In this document: positions 22,326-34,308 of the stretch, piece by piece | Layout of the letters: each line of letters begins with the position of its first letter | Position numbering within the stretch: the stretch's first letter is position 1 | Assembly: GCA_902620285.1 (NCBI GenBank) | Contig: CACNHT010000002.1 | Coordinates: 20,503 to 84,502 of the forward strand | From: an uncultured Alphaproteobacteria bacterium | GTDB taxonomy: Bacteria; Pseudomonadota; Alphaproteobacteria; HIMB59; GCA-002718135 | Reading direction: 5' to 3' | DNA: 64,000 bases | Made by a program: the position numbers and the translations under genes | Notes under the pieces: model-generated | Told to the model about the DNA's origin: nothing | What the model saw: only the letters and a program-made list of their open reading frames with translations | Database searches by the model: none

Positions 22326-23271
22326 TATTCCTTTCTATAATTCTTTTTTTTATAATTCCAGCGATTCTTTTGCTTTCCTCAAGTTTCGTATATGTCCAAT
22401 TTTCTAATTTTTCTAAATTATTTAAATCTCTTGTTATATTCATTTTTTTAAATTCTTCATGGAATCTTATAAATCTTTTACTTTTTCTCTTCATTGGTAA
22501 TTGATAAACATAAATCGGTTTACCAGATATACTTGCTTCAGAAATCATAGAGGTTGAGTCAGAAGTAATAATAAAATAACTAGAATTATAAAGAGCAAAT
22601 TCGTATGGATTCTCTCCTTCTCCAAACCATATTGTAGATATAGAGCTCAATTCTTTTTTTAAAATATGTTTAATTTCTTGATTTGTTCTTCTTGAGGTAA
22701 TAACTAAAATTTCTTTATTATTACAGATCTTTATTTTTTGTATTCTTTCGCAAAGATCCAAAGTATTTTCTTTTGAGAAATTATAGTGATTATTTTCACC
22801 TCCAATAATACATGTAATAAAATTTTTTGAATTAATTTCATAATGCTTTTTTAAATTACTAGTTTTTCTAAAATGATGTATCGCACCTTTTGAATTGATT
22901 ATATTTTCACCATATAAAGTATCATGATTTGGAGCAATAATGAATGAAAAGTATTTTGAAGAAATTTTTGGGTTCTGAATATGAATATTAATTATATTAG
23001 GATATTTTTTTTTAAGATAGATTGATAAGTAAACACTTTTTCTTCCGCAACTAATTACTATGTCAGGTATTTCGTTTGTAGGTAACTTATTTTTAAATAT
23101 CCAACTAAAAATAGGCAGTATTCCAGGCTGTAATCTATTCCAAGGAAAAATTATTTCAGTTTTAAATTCTTCTACATTTAAACTCAATTCATTTGCAAGA
23201 CCTTTAGTTTGACTTATCATGCCTTGTGAACCATCAGTTAATGACCAAATTTTAGGATTGTCTATATTCAA
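22315..23271 (-). CDS. ELM1/GtrOC1-family protein (mitochondrial-fission ELM1-like, glycosyltransferase-like fold)
   Basis: IWSLTDGSQGMISQTKGLA ... FIITSDSTSMISEASISGKPIYVYQLPMK. Confidence 0.85.
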   Translation of the reverse strand: MNIDNPKIWSLTDGSQGMISQTKGLANELSLNVEEFKTEIIFPWNRLQPGILPIFSWIFKNKLPTNEIPDIVISCGRKSVYLSIYLKKKYPNIINIHIQNPKISSKYFSFIIAPNHDTLYGENIINSKGAIHHFRKTSNLKKHYEINSKNFITCIIGGENNHYNFSKENTLDLCERIQKIKICNNKEILVITSRRTNQEIKHILKKELSSISTIWFGEGENPYEFALYNSSYFIITSDSTSMISEASISGKPIYVYQLPMKRKSKRFIRFHEEFKKMNITRDLNNLEKLENWTYTKLEESKRIAGIIKKRIIERNNES

Positions 23272-23741
23272 ATGTATTTTACTGATAAAATTGTATAACT
23301 TTTTAAACCTTTTGGACTATTAATTTCAACATTATCTTCTTCTGTTTTACCAATCAAGCCTCTTGCTAAGGGGCTCGTAATTGAAAGTTTTTTATTTTCA
23401 ATATCTGATTCATATTCCCCAACAATTTGATATTGTTGTTTTTCTCCACTTTCATCATCTTCTATTTCAACTGTTGCACCAAATTTAATGTCATCACTTT
23501 CAACAGATTTAACATCTATTACCTCTGCTTTACTAATAGCACTCTCTAGATCTATAATTCTTCCTTCAATTAAACTTTGTTGTTCTTTAGCATATTGATA
23601 TTCTGCATTTTCAGATAAATCACCATGACTTCTAGCTTCGGCTATTGCTTCAATTATTTTTGGTCTATCCTCAGAGATTAATTTTTTTAATTCATCTTGT
23701 AATTTTGAATAACCACCAGCAGTCATAGGAATTTTATTCAT
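23268..23741 (-). CDS. greA: Transcription elongation factor GreA
   Basis: MTAGGYSKLQDELKKL...EARSHGDLSENAEYQYAKEQQ. Confidence 0.97.
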   Translation of the reverse strand: MNKIPMTAGGYSKLQDELKKLISEDRPKIIEAIAEARSHGDLSENAEYQYAKEQQSLIEGRIIDLESAISKAEVIDVKSVESDDIKFGATVEIEDDESGEKQQYQIVGEYESDIENKKLSITSPLARGLIGKTEEDNVEINSPKGLKSYTILSVKYI

Positions 23742-23781
23742 AAACTCATGATGATTTATTTATTTTTTATAGTCAATAAAA

Positions 23782-26700
23782 TTAATTTATAGTTTGAAGG
23801 CTTTTTATAGTGAATTCTTGACTTTTCATGTGTTCAATAGCATCTACAGCAACTTTCGCTCCAGCTATTGTCGTATAATATGGAATATTATACATTAATG
23901 ATGTCCTTCTAATACTATAACTATCTCTAATAGATGATTGAGTTTTTGTTGTATTAATAACTAGTTGAATTTCATTATTAATTAATGAGTCAACCACATG
24001 AGGATTTCCTTCTTTTACTTTATTTATTATTTTTGTCTTGATGTTATTAATATTTAAGTATTCTGCAGTTCCCTTAGTTGCAAGTAGATTAAAATCTAAT
24101 TCTTTTAACTTTTGAGCTATCTCAATAATTAACTTTTTATTATCATTATCTATTGAGATAAATACCGTCCCTCTAGATGGAAGAATATTACCACAAGCTA
24201 TTTGACTCTTTATATAGGAAGATAAAAAGGTTTCATCTATTCCCATAACTTCTCCTGTAGATTTCATTTCTGGACCTAATATTAGATCAACTCCATCAAA
24301 TTTATTAAAAGGAAAAACAGATTCTTTAACATTAAAGTTTTTTAATTCATTAATTTTATAATCATTCAAAATTGCATTAAGATTTTCACCGACCATTACT
24401 TTTGCTGCAATTTTTGCGATTGGAATACCTTTAGATTTGGCTACAAATGGAACCGTCCTGCTGGCTCTTGGGTTAACTTCTAAAACATATATTTTTTTAT
24501 CTTTAATTGCTAATTGAGTATTCATTAATCCAACAACATTAATTTCATTAGCAATTTTTGATACCCATTCAATAATTTTATCCTGAGTTTCTGCACTAAC
24601 TGAGTAGGGAGGTAAGGAACATGCACTATCTCCAGAGTGGATTCCTGCTTCTTCGATGTGTTCCATAATCCCAGCTACATATATTTCTCCATTTTTATCT
24701 CTAATTATATCTACATCTATTTCTTTTGCATTTTCAAGATACTCATCAATTAAAATTATATTATTTGAAGAAACTTCAAGAGCTTCATTAGAAAATGATT
24801 CCAAATTATCTTTATCATATGCGATTTGCATAGCTCTTCCCCCAAGTACGTATGAAGGTCTAACTAAAACTGGATATCCAATTTCTTCAGCTTTTTCTAA
24901 AGTTTGAGCTACAGTATTTGCAAAAGCATTTTTTGGTTGAGCAATTTTTAGTTTCATTAATATTTCACTGAATCTATCTCTATCTTCAGCTAAATCTATT
25001 GCTTCAGTTGAAGTTCCTATAACTTTTATTCCAGCCTCTTCTATTTCTTTTGCAATTTTTAAAGGAGTCTGACCTCCAAATTGAACTAACACACCAAGAA
25101 TATTTCCATTACTTTTTTCTTTATTGTAAATTTCAATGACACTCTCTGCTGAAAGTGGTTCAAAATATAGTCTATCAGCAGTATCATAATCAGTTGAAAC
25201 TGTTTCTGGGTTACAATTTATCATAATTGTTTCAATGCCCTTTTCTTTCAATGCATAGACAGCATGTACACAGCAATAATCAAATTCAATTCCTTGACCT
25301 ATTCTATTAGGACCGCCTCCAAGAATTATAACTTTGTCTTTCGATGTTGGATTTGCTTCACAGAATTTAGTATTTTCAAAATCCCAATCATAAGTAGAAT
25401 AAAGATATGGAGTTTTAGAACTAAATTCACCTGCACAAGTATCAACAAGCCTAAAGACAGGATTTATATCGTTATTATTTCTAAATATTCTTAATTCTTT
25501 TTCTTCAAGATTTAATATTGAGGAGATTTTACTATCCGAGAAGCCCATTTTCTTTGCATATAATATTATATCTTTGTTAAGGCCTTTTTCTTTTAAAGTT
25601 TTTTCAAAATCAATTATTGATTTAATTTGGTATAAAAACCATTTATCATATTTTGTAATTTGATTTATTTCATCAACTGATAATCCAATCCTAAACGCTT
25701 CTCCTACAACTAACAAGCGTTGAGAAGATTGTATTTTAAGTTCATTCAAAATTGTATTTTTATCATTTGATTCAAGCTTTGGTTTATCAAAACCAGTTAG
25801 ACCGTACTCAAGAGAATTAAACCCCTTTTGGATTGATTCATTAAAAGATCTACCTATACTCATTGCTTCTCCAACTGATTTCATCGATGTCGTTAAGTCT
25901 GAATTAGCACCAACAAATTTTTCAAAAGTAAATCTTGGAATTTTAGTTACAACATAATCAATAGTGGGTTCAAAACTTGCGGGTGTTGTTGTAGTAATAT
26001 CATTTTCAAGTTCATCTAAAGTATAACCCACAGCTAATTTTGCAGCAATTTTTGCTATTGGAAAACCTGTAGCTTTTGATGCTAATGCAGAAGATCTACT
26101 AACTCTTGGATTCATTTCAATTACATTAATTTCTCCATCTTCAGGATTTATTGCAAATTGAACATTTGAGCCACCTGTATCTACACCTATTTTTCTAAGA
26201 ACTTTAATGCTAGAATTCCTTAAAATTTGATATTCTTTATCAGTTAATGTTAAGGATGGTGCTACTGTAATGCTATCTCCAGTATGAACACCCATTGGAT
26301 CAACATTTTCAATTGAGCAAACAATAATACAATTATCTTTATTATCTCTAACAACCTCCATCTCAAATTCTTTCCAACCTGAAACAGATTTTTCAATAAG
26401 TATCTGATTTGTTGGGCTAGCATTTAAACCCCTATTACATAAATCAATAAATTCCTCTTCATCATAGGCAACACCACCTCCGGTCCCTCCAAGTGTAAAA
26501 CTTGGTCTTATGACAAGAGGTAAATTTAATTCATTTTTTACTCTTTTTGACTCTTCAATAGTTTTAACCACATAACTTTTAGGACAACTTAGACCAATTT
26601 CTTTCATGGCATCTTTAAATTTTTGCCTATCCTCAGCTAGCTCTATTGCTGTTGGATTTGCTCCAATCATTTTTACTCCGTGTTTTTCAAGTATACGATT

Positions 26701-27012
26701 ATTAAAAAGTTCCATTGAAACGTTTAAAGCAGTTTGCCCTCCCATAGTTGGTAGAAGAGCATCTGGTTTTTCGATTTCGATTATTTTTTCTACAAATTCT
26801 TTAGTTATAGGTTCAATATAAGTTTGATCAGCTAATTCTGGATCAGTCATTATTGTTGCAGGATTTGAATTAATTAATACAATTTTGTAACCTTCGTCTT
26901 TGAGAGACTTACATGCCTGAGCACCCGAGTAATCAAATTCGCAAGCTTGACCAATAACTATAGGACCTGCACCTACTATTAATATTTTATTAATATCAGT
27001 TCTCTTTGGCAT
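23782..27012 (-). CDS. carB: Carbamoyl-phosphate synthase large subunit; start trimmed to MPKRTDINK
   Basis: [32 protein letters not shown]; two ATP-grasp halves and MGS domain. The ORF-track N-terminal extension is antisense-of-nothing sequence inside the carA 3' end. Confidence 0.97.
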   Translation of the reverse strand: MPKRTDINKILIVGAGPIVIGQACEFDYSGAQACKSLKDEGYKIVLINSNPATIMTDPELADQTYIEPITKEFVEKIIEIEKPDALLPTMGGQTALNVSMELFNNRILEKHGVKMIGANPTAIELAEDRQKFKDAMKEIGLSCPKSYVVKTIEESKRVKNELNLPLVIRPSFTLGGTGGGVAYDEEEFIDLCNRGLNASPTNQILIEKSVSGWKEFEMEVVRDNKDNCIIVCSIENVDPMGVHTGDSITVAPSLTLTDKEYQILRNSSIKVLRKIGVDTGGSNVQFAINPEDGEINVIEMNPRVSRSSALASKATGFPIAKIAAKLAVGYTLDELENDITTTTPASFEPTIDYVVTKIPRFTFEKFVGANSDLTTSMKSVGEAMSIGRSFNESIQKGFNSLEYGLTGFDKPKLESNDKNTILNELKIQSSQRLLVVGEAFRIGLSVDEINQITKYDKWFLYQIKSIIDFEKTLKEKGLNKDIILYAKKMGFSDSKISSILNLEEKELRIFRNNNDINPVFRLVDTCAGEFSSKTPYLYSTYDWDFENTKFCEANPTSKDKVIILGGGPNRIGQGIEFDYCCVHAVYALKEKGIETIMINCNPETVSTDYDTADRLYFEPLSAESVIEIYNKEKSNGNILGVLVQFGGQTPLKIAKEIEEAGIKVIGTSTEAIDLAEDRDRFSEILMKLKIAQPKNAFANTVAQTLEKAEEIGYPVLVRPSYVLGGRAMQIAYDKDNLESFSNEALEVSSNNIILIDEYLENAKEIDVDIIRDKNGEIYVAGIMEHIEEAGIHSGDSACSLPPYSVSAETQDKIIEWVSKIANEINVVGLMNTQLAIKDKKIYVLEVNPRASRTVPFVAKSKGIPIAKIAAKVMVGENLNAILNDYKINELKNFNVKESVFPFNKFDGVDLILGPEMKSTGEVMGIDETFLSSYIKSQIACGNILPSRGTVFISIDNDNKKLIIEIAQKLKELDFNLLATKGTAEYLNINNIKTKIINKVKEGNPHVVDSLINNEIQLVINTTKTQSSIRDSYSIRRTSLMYNIPYYTTIAGAKVAVDAIEHMKSQEFTIKSLQTIN

Positions 27013-28165
27013 TTTTCTCAATAAGTTTATAAAATTCTTCAAACAAATAATGACTATCGTGTGGACCAGGCGATGCCTCTGGATGATATTGAACACTAAA
27101 TACTGGCAAATGCTTATGTTTTAAACCTTCATTAGTCCCGTCAAATAGTGAAACATGTGTTTCAATTATATCTTTACCAAAACTCTCTCTATCAACTTCA
27201 AAGCCATGATTTTGTGAAGTAATTTCAACAATGCCTGTTTTAAGATTTTTGACAGGATGGTTTGAACCTCTATGACCCTGAAACATTTTTTTAGTTTTTG
27301 CATTTAATGCCAATCCTAAAATTTGATGCCCTAAACATATTCCAAAGACTGGAATATTATCATCAATTAATTTTTTAATCACATCAACTATTTTACTACC
27401 TGTGGCATAAGGGTCACCAGGACCATTTGATAAAAAAATTCCTGAGGGATTAGTTTTTATTATTTCTTCGTAGCTAGAAAATAAGTTTAATACAGTTGGG
27501 TTAAGATTAAATTCATTTAGATTTCTTAAAATATTATTTTTGATTCCAAAGTCTAAACAAGTGACATTATATTTAAATTTGTTTTTAATTGATTTATCAC
27601 TTTTCCATATTCCTTTTTTCCAATTATAGTTTTTCTCTGTTGATACTATCCCAGCCAGATCTAAATTTTGAAGACCTTTCCAATCATTTATTTGAGTTTT
27701 AAGTTTTTCAATTTTATTTTCACCTTCTCCAAAGTGAATTATTGCTGCTTTCTTAGCTCCCTCAACAGATAATTTCTTAGTTAAATATCTAGTATCAATT
27801 CCAAAAATACATGGAATTTTGTTTTTTAAAAAATATGAATTTAAGTCATTTTCTGCTCTCCAATTTGAATATTCTGATAATGGCTGATTTATCACACAAC
27901 CATCAGCGTAGATTTTTTTTGACTCTTGATCTTGTTGATTTGTACCTACAATTCCAACATGAGGAAAAGTAAATGTTATAATTTGTTTAGTATAGGAGGG
28001 GTCAGATAATGCTTCTTGATAACCTGTCTGAGAGGTATTAAAACAAAGTTCTCCTACTGCGGCTTTTTTTTCACCTAATCCATAACCCCATAGAATTTCA
28101 CCATTTTCTAATACTAGAGCCCCAGTTTTATTGTGTATATGTGGTTCTTTTTTTAAAACTTCCAT
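26996..28165 (-). CDS. carA: Carbamoyl-phosphate synthase small subunit; start trimmed to MEVLKKEP
   Basis: [27 protein letters not shown] and [15 protein letters not shown]. Confidence 0.96.
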   Translation of the reverse strand: MEVLKKEPHIHNKTGALVLENGEILWGYGLGEKKAAVGELCFNTSQTGYQEALSDPSYTKQIITFTFPHVGIVGTNQQDQESKKIYADGCVINQPLSEYSNWRAENDLNSYFLKNKIPCIFGIDTRYLTKKLSVEGAKKAAIIHFGEGENKIEKLKTQINDWKGLQNLDLAGIVSTEKNYNWKKGIWKSDKSIKNKFKYNVTCLDFGIKNNILRNLNEFNLNPTVLNLFSSYEEIIKTNPSGIFLSNGPGDPYATGSKIVDVIKKLIDDNIPVFGICLGHQILGLALNAKTKKMFQGHRGSNHPVKNLKTGIVEITSQNHGFEVDRESFGKDIIETHVSLFDGTNEGLKHKHLPVFSVQYHPEASPGPHDSHYLFEEFYKLIEKNAKEN

Positions 28166-28286
28166 TATATTTTGATGAAGCAAAATGATAGTTAGTAGGC
28201 ATTTATAACAACGTAGTCAAGGATTAGTTGAATTTAAAAAGAAGATTTATATTATCAAAGTAAATTTTCTGGAAAGTGAAAAAAAT

Positions 28287-28742
28287 ATGAGCTTAAAAGA
28301 TAAAATCGAAAGTCATTACAACAATTCTATTAAAGAAAAAGACAGTAATACTATAAATACTTTAAGATTAATAAAGAGTGCAATAAAAGATAAGGAAATT
28401 TCTCTAAGAGGAAAGCAAGACGATTTAACCGATTCTGACATTTTAAGTCTTCTTCAAAGTTTAGTGAAACAAAGAAAAGATTCAATAGAAGCCTTTGAAA
28501 AAGCGAATCGTAAAGACCTTATTGAAAATGAGCAAAATGAAATAAAAGTAATTGAAACATTTTTACCTAAACAGATGAATGAAGATGAAACAAAATTGAT
28601 TATAAATGATATAATTAAAGAAAATAATTTCACATCGCTCAAAGAAATGGGTGCATTAATGAAAATAATTAAGGAAAAATATACTGGCAAAATAGATATG
28701 GGTTTAGTTGGAAAAATTGCTAAATCCTCACTAGGCAACTAA
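28287..28742 (+). CDS. GatB/YqeY domain-containing protein
   Basis: RLIKSAIKDKEISLRGK...LLQSLVKQRKDSIEAFEKANRKDL; conserved carA-yqeY-dnaG-rpoD order. Confidence 0.92.
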   Translation: MSLKDKIESHYNNSIKEKDSNTINTLRLIKSAIKDKEISLRGKQDDLTDSDILSLLQSLVKQRKDSIEAFEKANRKDLIENEQNEIKVIETFLPKQMNEDETKLIINDIIKENNFTSLKEMGALMKIIKEKYTGKIDMGLVGKIAKSSLGN

Positions 28743-30490
28743 TGACATTTTCAAAAAATGATCTTGAATTAATCAAATCTAAAATTGTTCTTTCACAAGA
28801 AATCGAAAAAAAAACAAAAGTCATAAAAAAAGGTAAAGATAGTTGGTGCTGCTGTCCTTTTCATGATGAAAAAACACCTTCATGTAAAATAAATGATGAT
28901 TTAGGTTCCTATTATTGTTTTGGCTGTGGTGCTAAAGGAGATATTTTTACTATTTATACTGAACTTTATAATTTTTCATTTCCTGAAGCAGTCAAAGAAT
29001 TAGCACAAAGAGTTGGTGTAAAAATTGTTGATAATTTTGATTCAAATATAAATAAAAAAAATGAAACAATTTATAAAATTTTAGAAATTTCGGCAAAATG
29101 GTTTCAGGGTAATCTCAAAAAAAATATTGTTTGTTATGAATATTTAAAAAAAAGAAACTTATCAGATGAAACTATATCTCATTTCAAGTTAGGATTTTCT
29201 TCTAATACAAATAAATCTTTATATGAATTTTTAAAGGAACAGAATTTTAATGACGAAGAATTATTAGAGAGTAATATTGTTAAAAAAGATAAAAATAACA
29301 AGATTAGAGATTTCTTTTTTAATAGATTAATGTTCCCAATTTCAAATGAATATGGAAAAATAGTTGGATTTGGAGGAAGGGTATTAGATGACTCAAATCC
29401 AAAATACATTAATTCACCTGAAAGTAATTTCTTCAAAAAAAGAAATATTTTATTCAATCTTTATAATGCTAAACAAATGATTAGATCAAAAAAAAATATG
29501 TTAATCTGTGAAGGTTATATGGATGTAATAAGTTTGTATGACAAAAATATTAAAACGGCTGTTGCACCTTTAGGCACCTCTTTGACTGAAAATCATCTAC
29601 AATTATCATGGAAGTATGTAAACAAACCAACTCTAATGTTTGATGGAGATAGTTCAGGATTAAAAGCATCTTTCAAGAGTGCTGTAATGTCATTACCTTT
29701 TTTAACACCTTCAAAATTATTACAATTTGTTATTCTGCCCAACGATTATGATCCAGATACATATATCAACCAATTTTCATTAAACAGTTTTTCTAAATAT
29801 TTAAAGAACCCGCTTTCTATAGTAGATTTTATATTTCAAGAATCTTCAAAATCAATTGATCTTAAAAAATCAGATAATAAAGTTATTTATGATAATTATA
29901 TTGATGAGTTAGTAACTAATATTAATGATAGTAAAATAAGATATTTTTACAAAAATGAATTTAAGAATTTATTTTTTAAAAAACTAAAATCATTTTCTGA
30001 AAAAAAAGACAAAATAAATACCGTTCCTAAAACAACGTCTTTAAAAGAAAAACAAATTTTTTCTTTTATATCCGCCTATTTAAACCATTTAAAATTAAGG
30101 AATGAAATATATTCACTTTTAATTAAATCAGATTTATTAAATAGTTATCAAACAGAATTCTTAAATTTTGTTCATAAATCTGAACTTAAAGAAGTTGATA
30201 TAGATAATATTGATATAAGTAAAATTTCTAAAAAATACTTTGAAATTTACCAAAAATCAAAGGATAGTACTATTTTTCAATTATTTCCCTATTCAAGCAA
30301 TGATTTTGATACGGAAAAAGCTCTAAAAGAGATTAAAGAATCTATTAATAATTTGAATACAAGACTTTCAAATTTGAAAAAAATAAATAAAAGCCTAATT
30401 GATATAGATGATAATTCATCTCCGATGACATGGGATGAGTTAAAAAATATCAGTTTTAACCTTCATAATAATGAAGAACTAATAAAATAG
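28742..30490 (+). CDS. dnaG: DNA primase
   Basis: [30 protein letters not shown] zinc finger; [46 protein letters not shown] toprim. Confidence 0.97.
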   Translation: MTFSKNDLELIKSKIVLSQEIEKKTKVIKKGKDSWCCCPFHDEKTPSCKINDDLGSYYCFGCGAKGDIFTIYTELYNFSFPEAVKELAQRVGVKIVDNFDSNINKKNETIYKILEISAKWFQGNLKKNIVCYEYLKKRNLSDETISHFKLGFSSNTNKSLYEFLKEQNFNDEELLESNIVKKDKNNKIRDFFFNRLMFPISNEYGKIVGFGGRVLDDSNPKYINSPESNFFKKRNILFNLYNAKQMIRSKKNMLICEGYMDVISLYDKNIKTAVAPLGTSLTENHLQLSWKYVNKPTLMFDGDSSGLKASFKSAVMSLPFLTPSKLLQFVILPNDYDPDTYINQFSLNSFSKYLKNPLSIVDFIFQESSKSIDLKKSDNKVIYDNYIDELVTNINDSKIRYFYKNEFKNLFFKKLKSFSEKKDKINTVPKTTSLKEKQIFSFISAYLNHLKLRNEIYSLLIKSDLLNSYQTEFLNFVHKSELKEVDIDNIDISKISKKYFEIYQKSKDSTIFQLFPYSSNDFDTEKALKEIKESINNLNTRLSNLKKINKSLIDIDDNSSPMTWDELKNISFNLHNNEELIK

Positions 30491-30494
30491 AATT

Positions 30495-32657
30495 ATGGCA
30501 AATAAGAAAAAAAAAATAACTAAGAAGAAAACATCTAAATCAAAAAAAAATTTACCTGCTAAAAAAAAATCTAAAAAAAATAAAAAAGTTGTAAAGACTA
30601 CAAAACAACCCAAAACAAAATCAAAAAAACAATCTAATAAACTAGTAAAGAAAAAAGTTTCTATAAAATCTAAAAATAAAAATTTACAGGAGTCAAAACC
30701 AAAAAAAATACCCAAATCAATCTCTGGTTTTAATGAAAATATTAAAGAAATTTTTGCAAAATTAATTAATAAACATAAAGTTGATGGTATATATACACAA
30801 AAAATTATTGAAAAAGCAATTCCAAAAAAGTTTAGACTCGAAGAAAATATAAAAAAATTTGAAGAGCTCATTACTTCTAACAATATTAAGATTTATTCTG
30901 AAGAAGAAGCTAAAGAACTAATTTCTCTAGCAAAAGAGCAAACAATTAAAAATGAAGATGGTACTGATGAGCAAGAAAAAAAACAAACAGGAAAAACTGA
31001 TGATCCTGTAAGATTGTATCTCAGGGATATGGGAGCAGTAGAACTTCTAAGTAGGGAAGGAGAGATTGCTATCGCAAAAAGAATTGAAGCAGGAAGAGAA
31101 AAAATGATTGGGGCTATATGTGAGAGTCCTATGACTATTAGATCTATTATTAATTGGAAAGATGCGATTAAAGACGGAACAATGCTTTTAAGAGATATTG
31201 TAGATTTAGAGGCTACTTATGACATGTCAGATATTTCAGACTCAAAAATTGAAGATACGCTCAAACTAATTGAGAGTGGTGAGGATGATAAAGAGTCAAA
31301 TAAGAAAAAGAAGGATAATGAAAATAAAGACGAGAATAATAATGGAGATGATCAACAGCAAGATGATGATGAAGATGATGATAGTCTAAATGTATCTCTA
31401 GCTGCTATGGAAGAAAAACTAAAACCTAAAGTATTAAATGATTTTAATGATATTACTAAACTTTTCAAAAAACTTCAAAAACATAGTCAAGAATTAACTG
31501 TAGCAAATAAAAAAAATGAAAAATCTTTTATATCTTTAGAAAAAAAATATATAAAAATTCAAAAAGAAATGGTTGCAGCAATGAAAGCTGTACATTTTAA
31601 TTCAACAACAATTGAAGCTCTTATGGAGGCTTTGTATGAGTTAAATAAAAAACTTCTTTTACGAGAAGGAAAAATGTTGCGCATGGCTATAAGTGCTGGC
31701 GTTAAAAGAGAAGATTTTATTGCTCAATATTTAAATTTTAATTTTGAGAAAAATTGGATACAAGGGTTACTAGCAACGAAAAATAAAAACTGGGAAAAAT
31801 TTATTAATAGAAACCACATTGAAATAAATAAAAATATTGAAGAAATTAAAGAAATACAAACTGCGTCTGAATTACCTTTATCTGAATTTAGAAGAATAGT
31901 TGGAACCGTACAACAAGGTGAAAGATCAGCTAATAGAGCCAAAAAAGAAATGATAGAATCTAATCTAAGATTAGTTATTTCGATTGCCAAAAAATACACC
32001 AATAGAGGTCTTCAATTCTTAGATTTAATTCAAGAAGGTAATATAGGTTTAATGAAAGCAGTTGATAAATTTGAATATCGTAGAGGTTATAAATTTTCTA
32101 CTTACGCTACCTGGTGGATTAGACAAGCAATAACAAGATCAATTGCTGATCAAGCTAGAACAATTAGAATTCCAGTCCATATGATAGAAACAATAAATAA
32201 AATTGTTAGAACAACAAGACAAATCATGTCCGAGATCGGCAGAGAGCCAACACCTAACGAATTAGCAGATAGATTACATATGCCTTTAGATAAAGTAAAA
32301 AAAGTTCTTAAAATTGCAAAAGAACCTATTAGTTTAGAAACACCAGTCGGAGATGAAGAAGATAGTTCTTTAGGAGATTTTATTGAAGATAAAAATGCGC
32401 TTATACCAATAGATGCTGCAGTTAAAAGTTCACTAAGAGATACTACTACAAGAATATTGTCTTCTTTAACACCTAGAGAAGAGAGAGTTTTAAGAATGCG
32501 TTTTGGTATTGGCATGAATAGCGATCATACTTTAGAAGAAGTTGGTCAGCAATTTAGTGTTACAAGAGAAAGAATAAGACAAATAGAGGCAAAGGCCTTA
32601 CGAAAATTAAAGCACCCAACTAGAGCAAGAAAGTTAAAAACATTTCTTGACGAATAA
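30495..32657 (+). CDS. rpoD: RNA polymerase primary sigma factor
   Basis: [79 protein letters not shown] and LRMRFGIG...[19 protein letters not shown]. Confidence 0.98.
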   Translation: MANKKKKITKKKTSKSKKNLPAKKKSKKNKKVVKTTKQPKTKSKKQSNKLVKKKVSIKSKNKNLQESKPKKIPKSISGFNENIKEIFAKLINKHKVDGIYTQKIIEKAIPKKFRLEENIKKFEELITSNNIKIYSEEEAKELISLAKEQTIKNEDGTDEQEKKQTGKTDDPVRLYLRDMGAVELLSREGEIAIAKRIEAGREKMIGAICESPMTIRSIINWKDAIKDGTMLLRDIVDLEATYDMSDISDSKIEDTLKLIESGEDDKESNKKKKDNENKDENNNGDDQQQDDDEDDDSLNVSLAAMEEKLKPKVLNDFNDITKLFKKLQKHSQELTVANKKNEKSFISLEKKYIKIQKEMVAAMKAVHFNSTTIEALMEALYELNKKLLLREGKMLRMAISAGVKREDFIAQYLNFNFEKNWIQGLLATKNKNWEKFINRNHIEINKNIEEIKEIQTASELPLSEFRRIVGTVQQGERSANRAKKEMIESNLRLVISIAKKYTNRGLQFLDLIQEGNIGLMKAVDKFEYRRGYKFSTYATWWIRQAITRSIADQARTIRIPVHMIETINKIVRTTRQIMSEIGREPTPNELADRLHMPLDKVKKVLKIAKEPISLETPVGDEEDSSLGDFIEDKNALIPIDAAVKSSLRDTTTRILSSLTPREERVLRMRFGIGMNSDHTLEEVGQQFSVTRERIRQIEAKALRKLKHPTRARKLKTFLDE

Positions 32658-33484
32658 TGAAGCTTACGCTTCTTGGAACTGGATGCCCTTCTATTGATTA
32701 TAAAAGGTGTGGATCAGCAAACTTGATTTGTTCAAAAAAAACTAAAATCCTAATTGATTGTGGTTCTGGTGTAACACAAAGATTAAATCAAAGCGGACAT
32801 TCTTCAGCAGAGATTGATGCTTTATTGCTTACGCATTTGCATACAGATCATGTAATAGATCTATATCAACTCATTATATCATCTTGGCACTCAGATAGAG
32901 ATGTAATTTGGAAAATATATGGTCCTAAAGGAACAAAAAAATTTGTTGATCAAATTTTTCTAGCATGGAAAAATGAACGAAAATTAAGAATTTCTTATGA
33001 AAAAAGAAAATCAATAAAAGCTCTCAAATATAAAGTTTATGAATTTAATAAAACAGGTTTAATAAATATAAAAGATATAAAGTTTAAATATTTCGAAGTA
33101 GACCATAAGCCAGTACAATTTGCTTATGGCTTTTCATTTTATAATAACAAGAAGAAATTAACTATAAGTGGCGATACAAGACCATGTGAAAGTTTGATGC
33201 AAAATGCACAAAACTCTGATGTTTTACTTCATGAGGTTTTTATAGAATATGAAATGAATAAAACATCTAAATTAAGAACAAAAAAAACTTTACATAATGT
33301 TAAAGAATATCATACCCCGAGTAATCTTGTTGGTAAAGTAGCTAAATTAACCAACTGTAAAAAACTTGTTTTAACACATTTTGTCCCAACAAGATTTAAT
33401 GTTTCAAAATTAAAGAAAATTGTAAAAAAAGATTTTGGCAAAGATCCAATAATTGGAGAAGATTTATTAACAATAAATATCTAA
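32657..33484 (+). CDS. MBL-fold metallo-hydrolase (RNase Z / arylsulfatase-like)
   Basis: LLTHLHTDHVIDLYQLI, SGDTRPCESLM and TPSNLVGKVAKLTNCKKLVLTHFVPTR. Confidence 0.88.
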   Translation: MKLTLLGTGCPSIDYKRCGSANLICSKKTKILIDCGSGVTQRLNQSGHSSAEIDALLLTHLHTDHVIDLYQLIISSWHSDRDVIWKIYGPKGTKKFVDQIFLAWKNERKLRISYEKRKSIKALKYKVYEFNKTGLINIKDIKFKYFEVDHKPVQFAYGFSFYNNKKKLTISGDTRPCESLMQNAQNSDVLLHEVFIEYEMNKTSKLRTKKTLHNVKEYHTPSNLVGKVAKLTNCKKLVLTHFVPTRFNVSKLKKIVKKDFGKDPIIGEDLLTINI

Positions 33485-34308
33485 CCAATCTTATTTAAAA
33501 ATTTTTCAAACTCTTCATCTTTTATTTCTACAATATTTGATGGAGTTGGAAACTCTCTATTATTTACATCCTTAATAAATTTTTTAAGTCCTTCTATTGT
33601 ATCATCTAATAGCTTCTCATAGGATTTATTTGTATCCTTAAATACTTTTGCGTGACGAGGCACTCTATCAGTATTAGTACCTATAACATCTTGAATAAAT
33701 AAAAACTCAACATCACATTTAGGACCACTTCCCATAGACAATGTTAATAAATTTACTTTTTTTGTAATAATTTCTGCAACTCTATCTGGAACGCATTCTA
33801 CCTCAAGACCAATTGCACCTGCTTTATCGTATTCTAATGCATCTTGATAAACTTTATATGCAGATTTAGCATCTTTCCCTACTGCCTTGAAACCACCAGT
33901 CCATGTACTTTTATAAGGTATTAAACCTATATGACTGACAGCCGGCAATCCTTCATTTCGAAGAGCTTCTATAAATCTTGGACTATTTCCGCAATAAACT
34001 GCATCTGCCCCATTTTCTCTCGCAATAAGAGCAGCATCAATTGCTTTTTCTGTAGAAGATAATTGACCAAGACCATAAATCATAAAAGTGTTTGGAGCTG
34101 CGTCTCGAATATCTTTAATATGCGCATCCCTAAACCATCTATTTGTTGGCACACCTGTTCTTAATGTGTCTTTCTTAAACGAAACAATTTGGATATCTAT
34201 TCCAGCTTGTTCAGCTGCATATGCTTCTAAAGCATTTGTTACATATAGTTCTGTTAATTTAACTTTTCCTTTTTTATCAAATAAATCTTTAACTGTAAGT
34301 TTTGACAT
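33481..34308 (-). CDS. PanB-like (ketopantoate hydroxymethyltransferase superfamily) TIM-barrel protein, divergent
   Basis: SHIGLIPYKSTWTGGFKAVGKDAKSAYKVYQDALEYDKAGAIGLEVECVPDRVAEIITKKV resembles the PanB core. Confidence 0.7.
   Translation of the reverse strand: MSKLTVKDLFDKKGKVKLTELYVTNALEAYAAEQAGIDIQIVSFKKDTLRTGVPTNRWFRDAHIKDIRDAAPNTFMIYGLGQLSSTEKAIDAALIARENGADAVYCGNSPRFIEALRNEGLPAVSHIGLIPYKSTWTGGFKAVGKDAKSAYKVYQDALEYDKAGAIGLEVECVPDRVAEIITKKVNLLTLSMGSGPKCDVEFLFIQDVIGTNTDRVPRHAKVFKDTNKSYEKLLDDTIEGLKKFIKDVNNREFPTPSNIVEIKDEEFEKFLNKIG

Noticed and set aside
26996-27096. Extended CarB N-terminus ([28 protein letters not shown]) from the ORF track as a real leader
   Set aside because: The extension lies within the carA 3' coding end, and the conserved CarB start MPKRTDINK begins at 27012; it is an upstream alternative start in an open frame.
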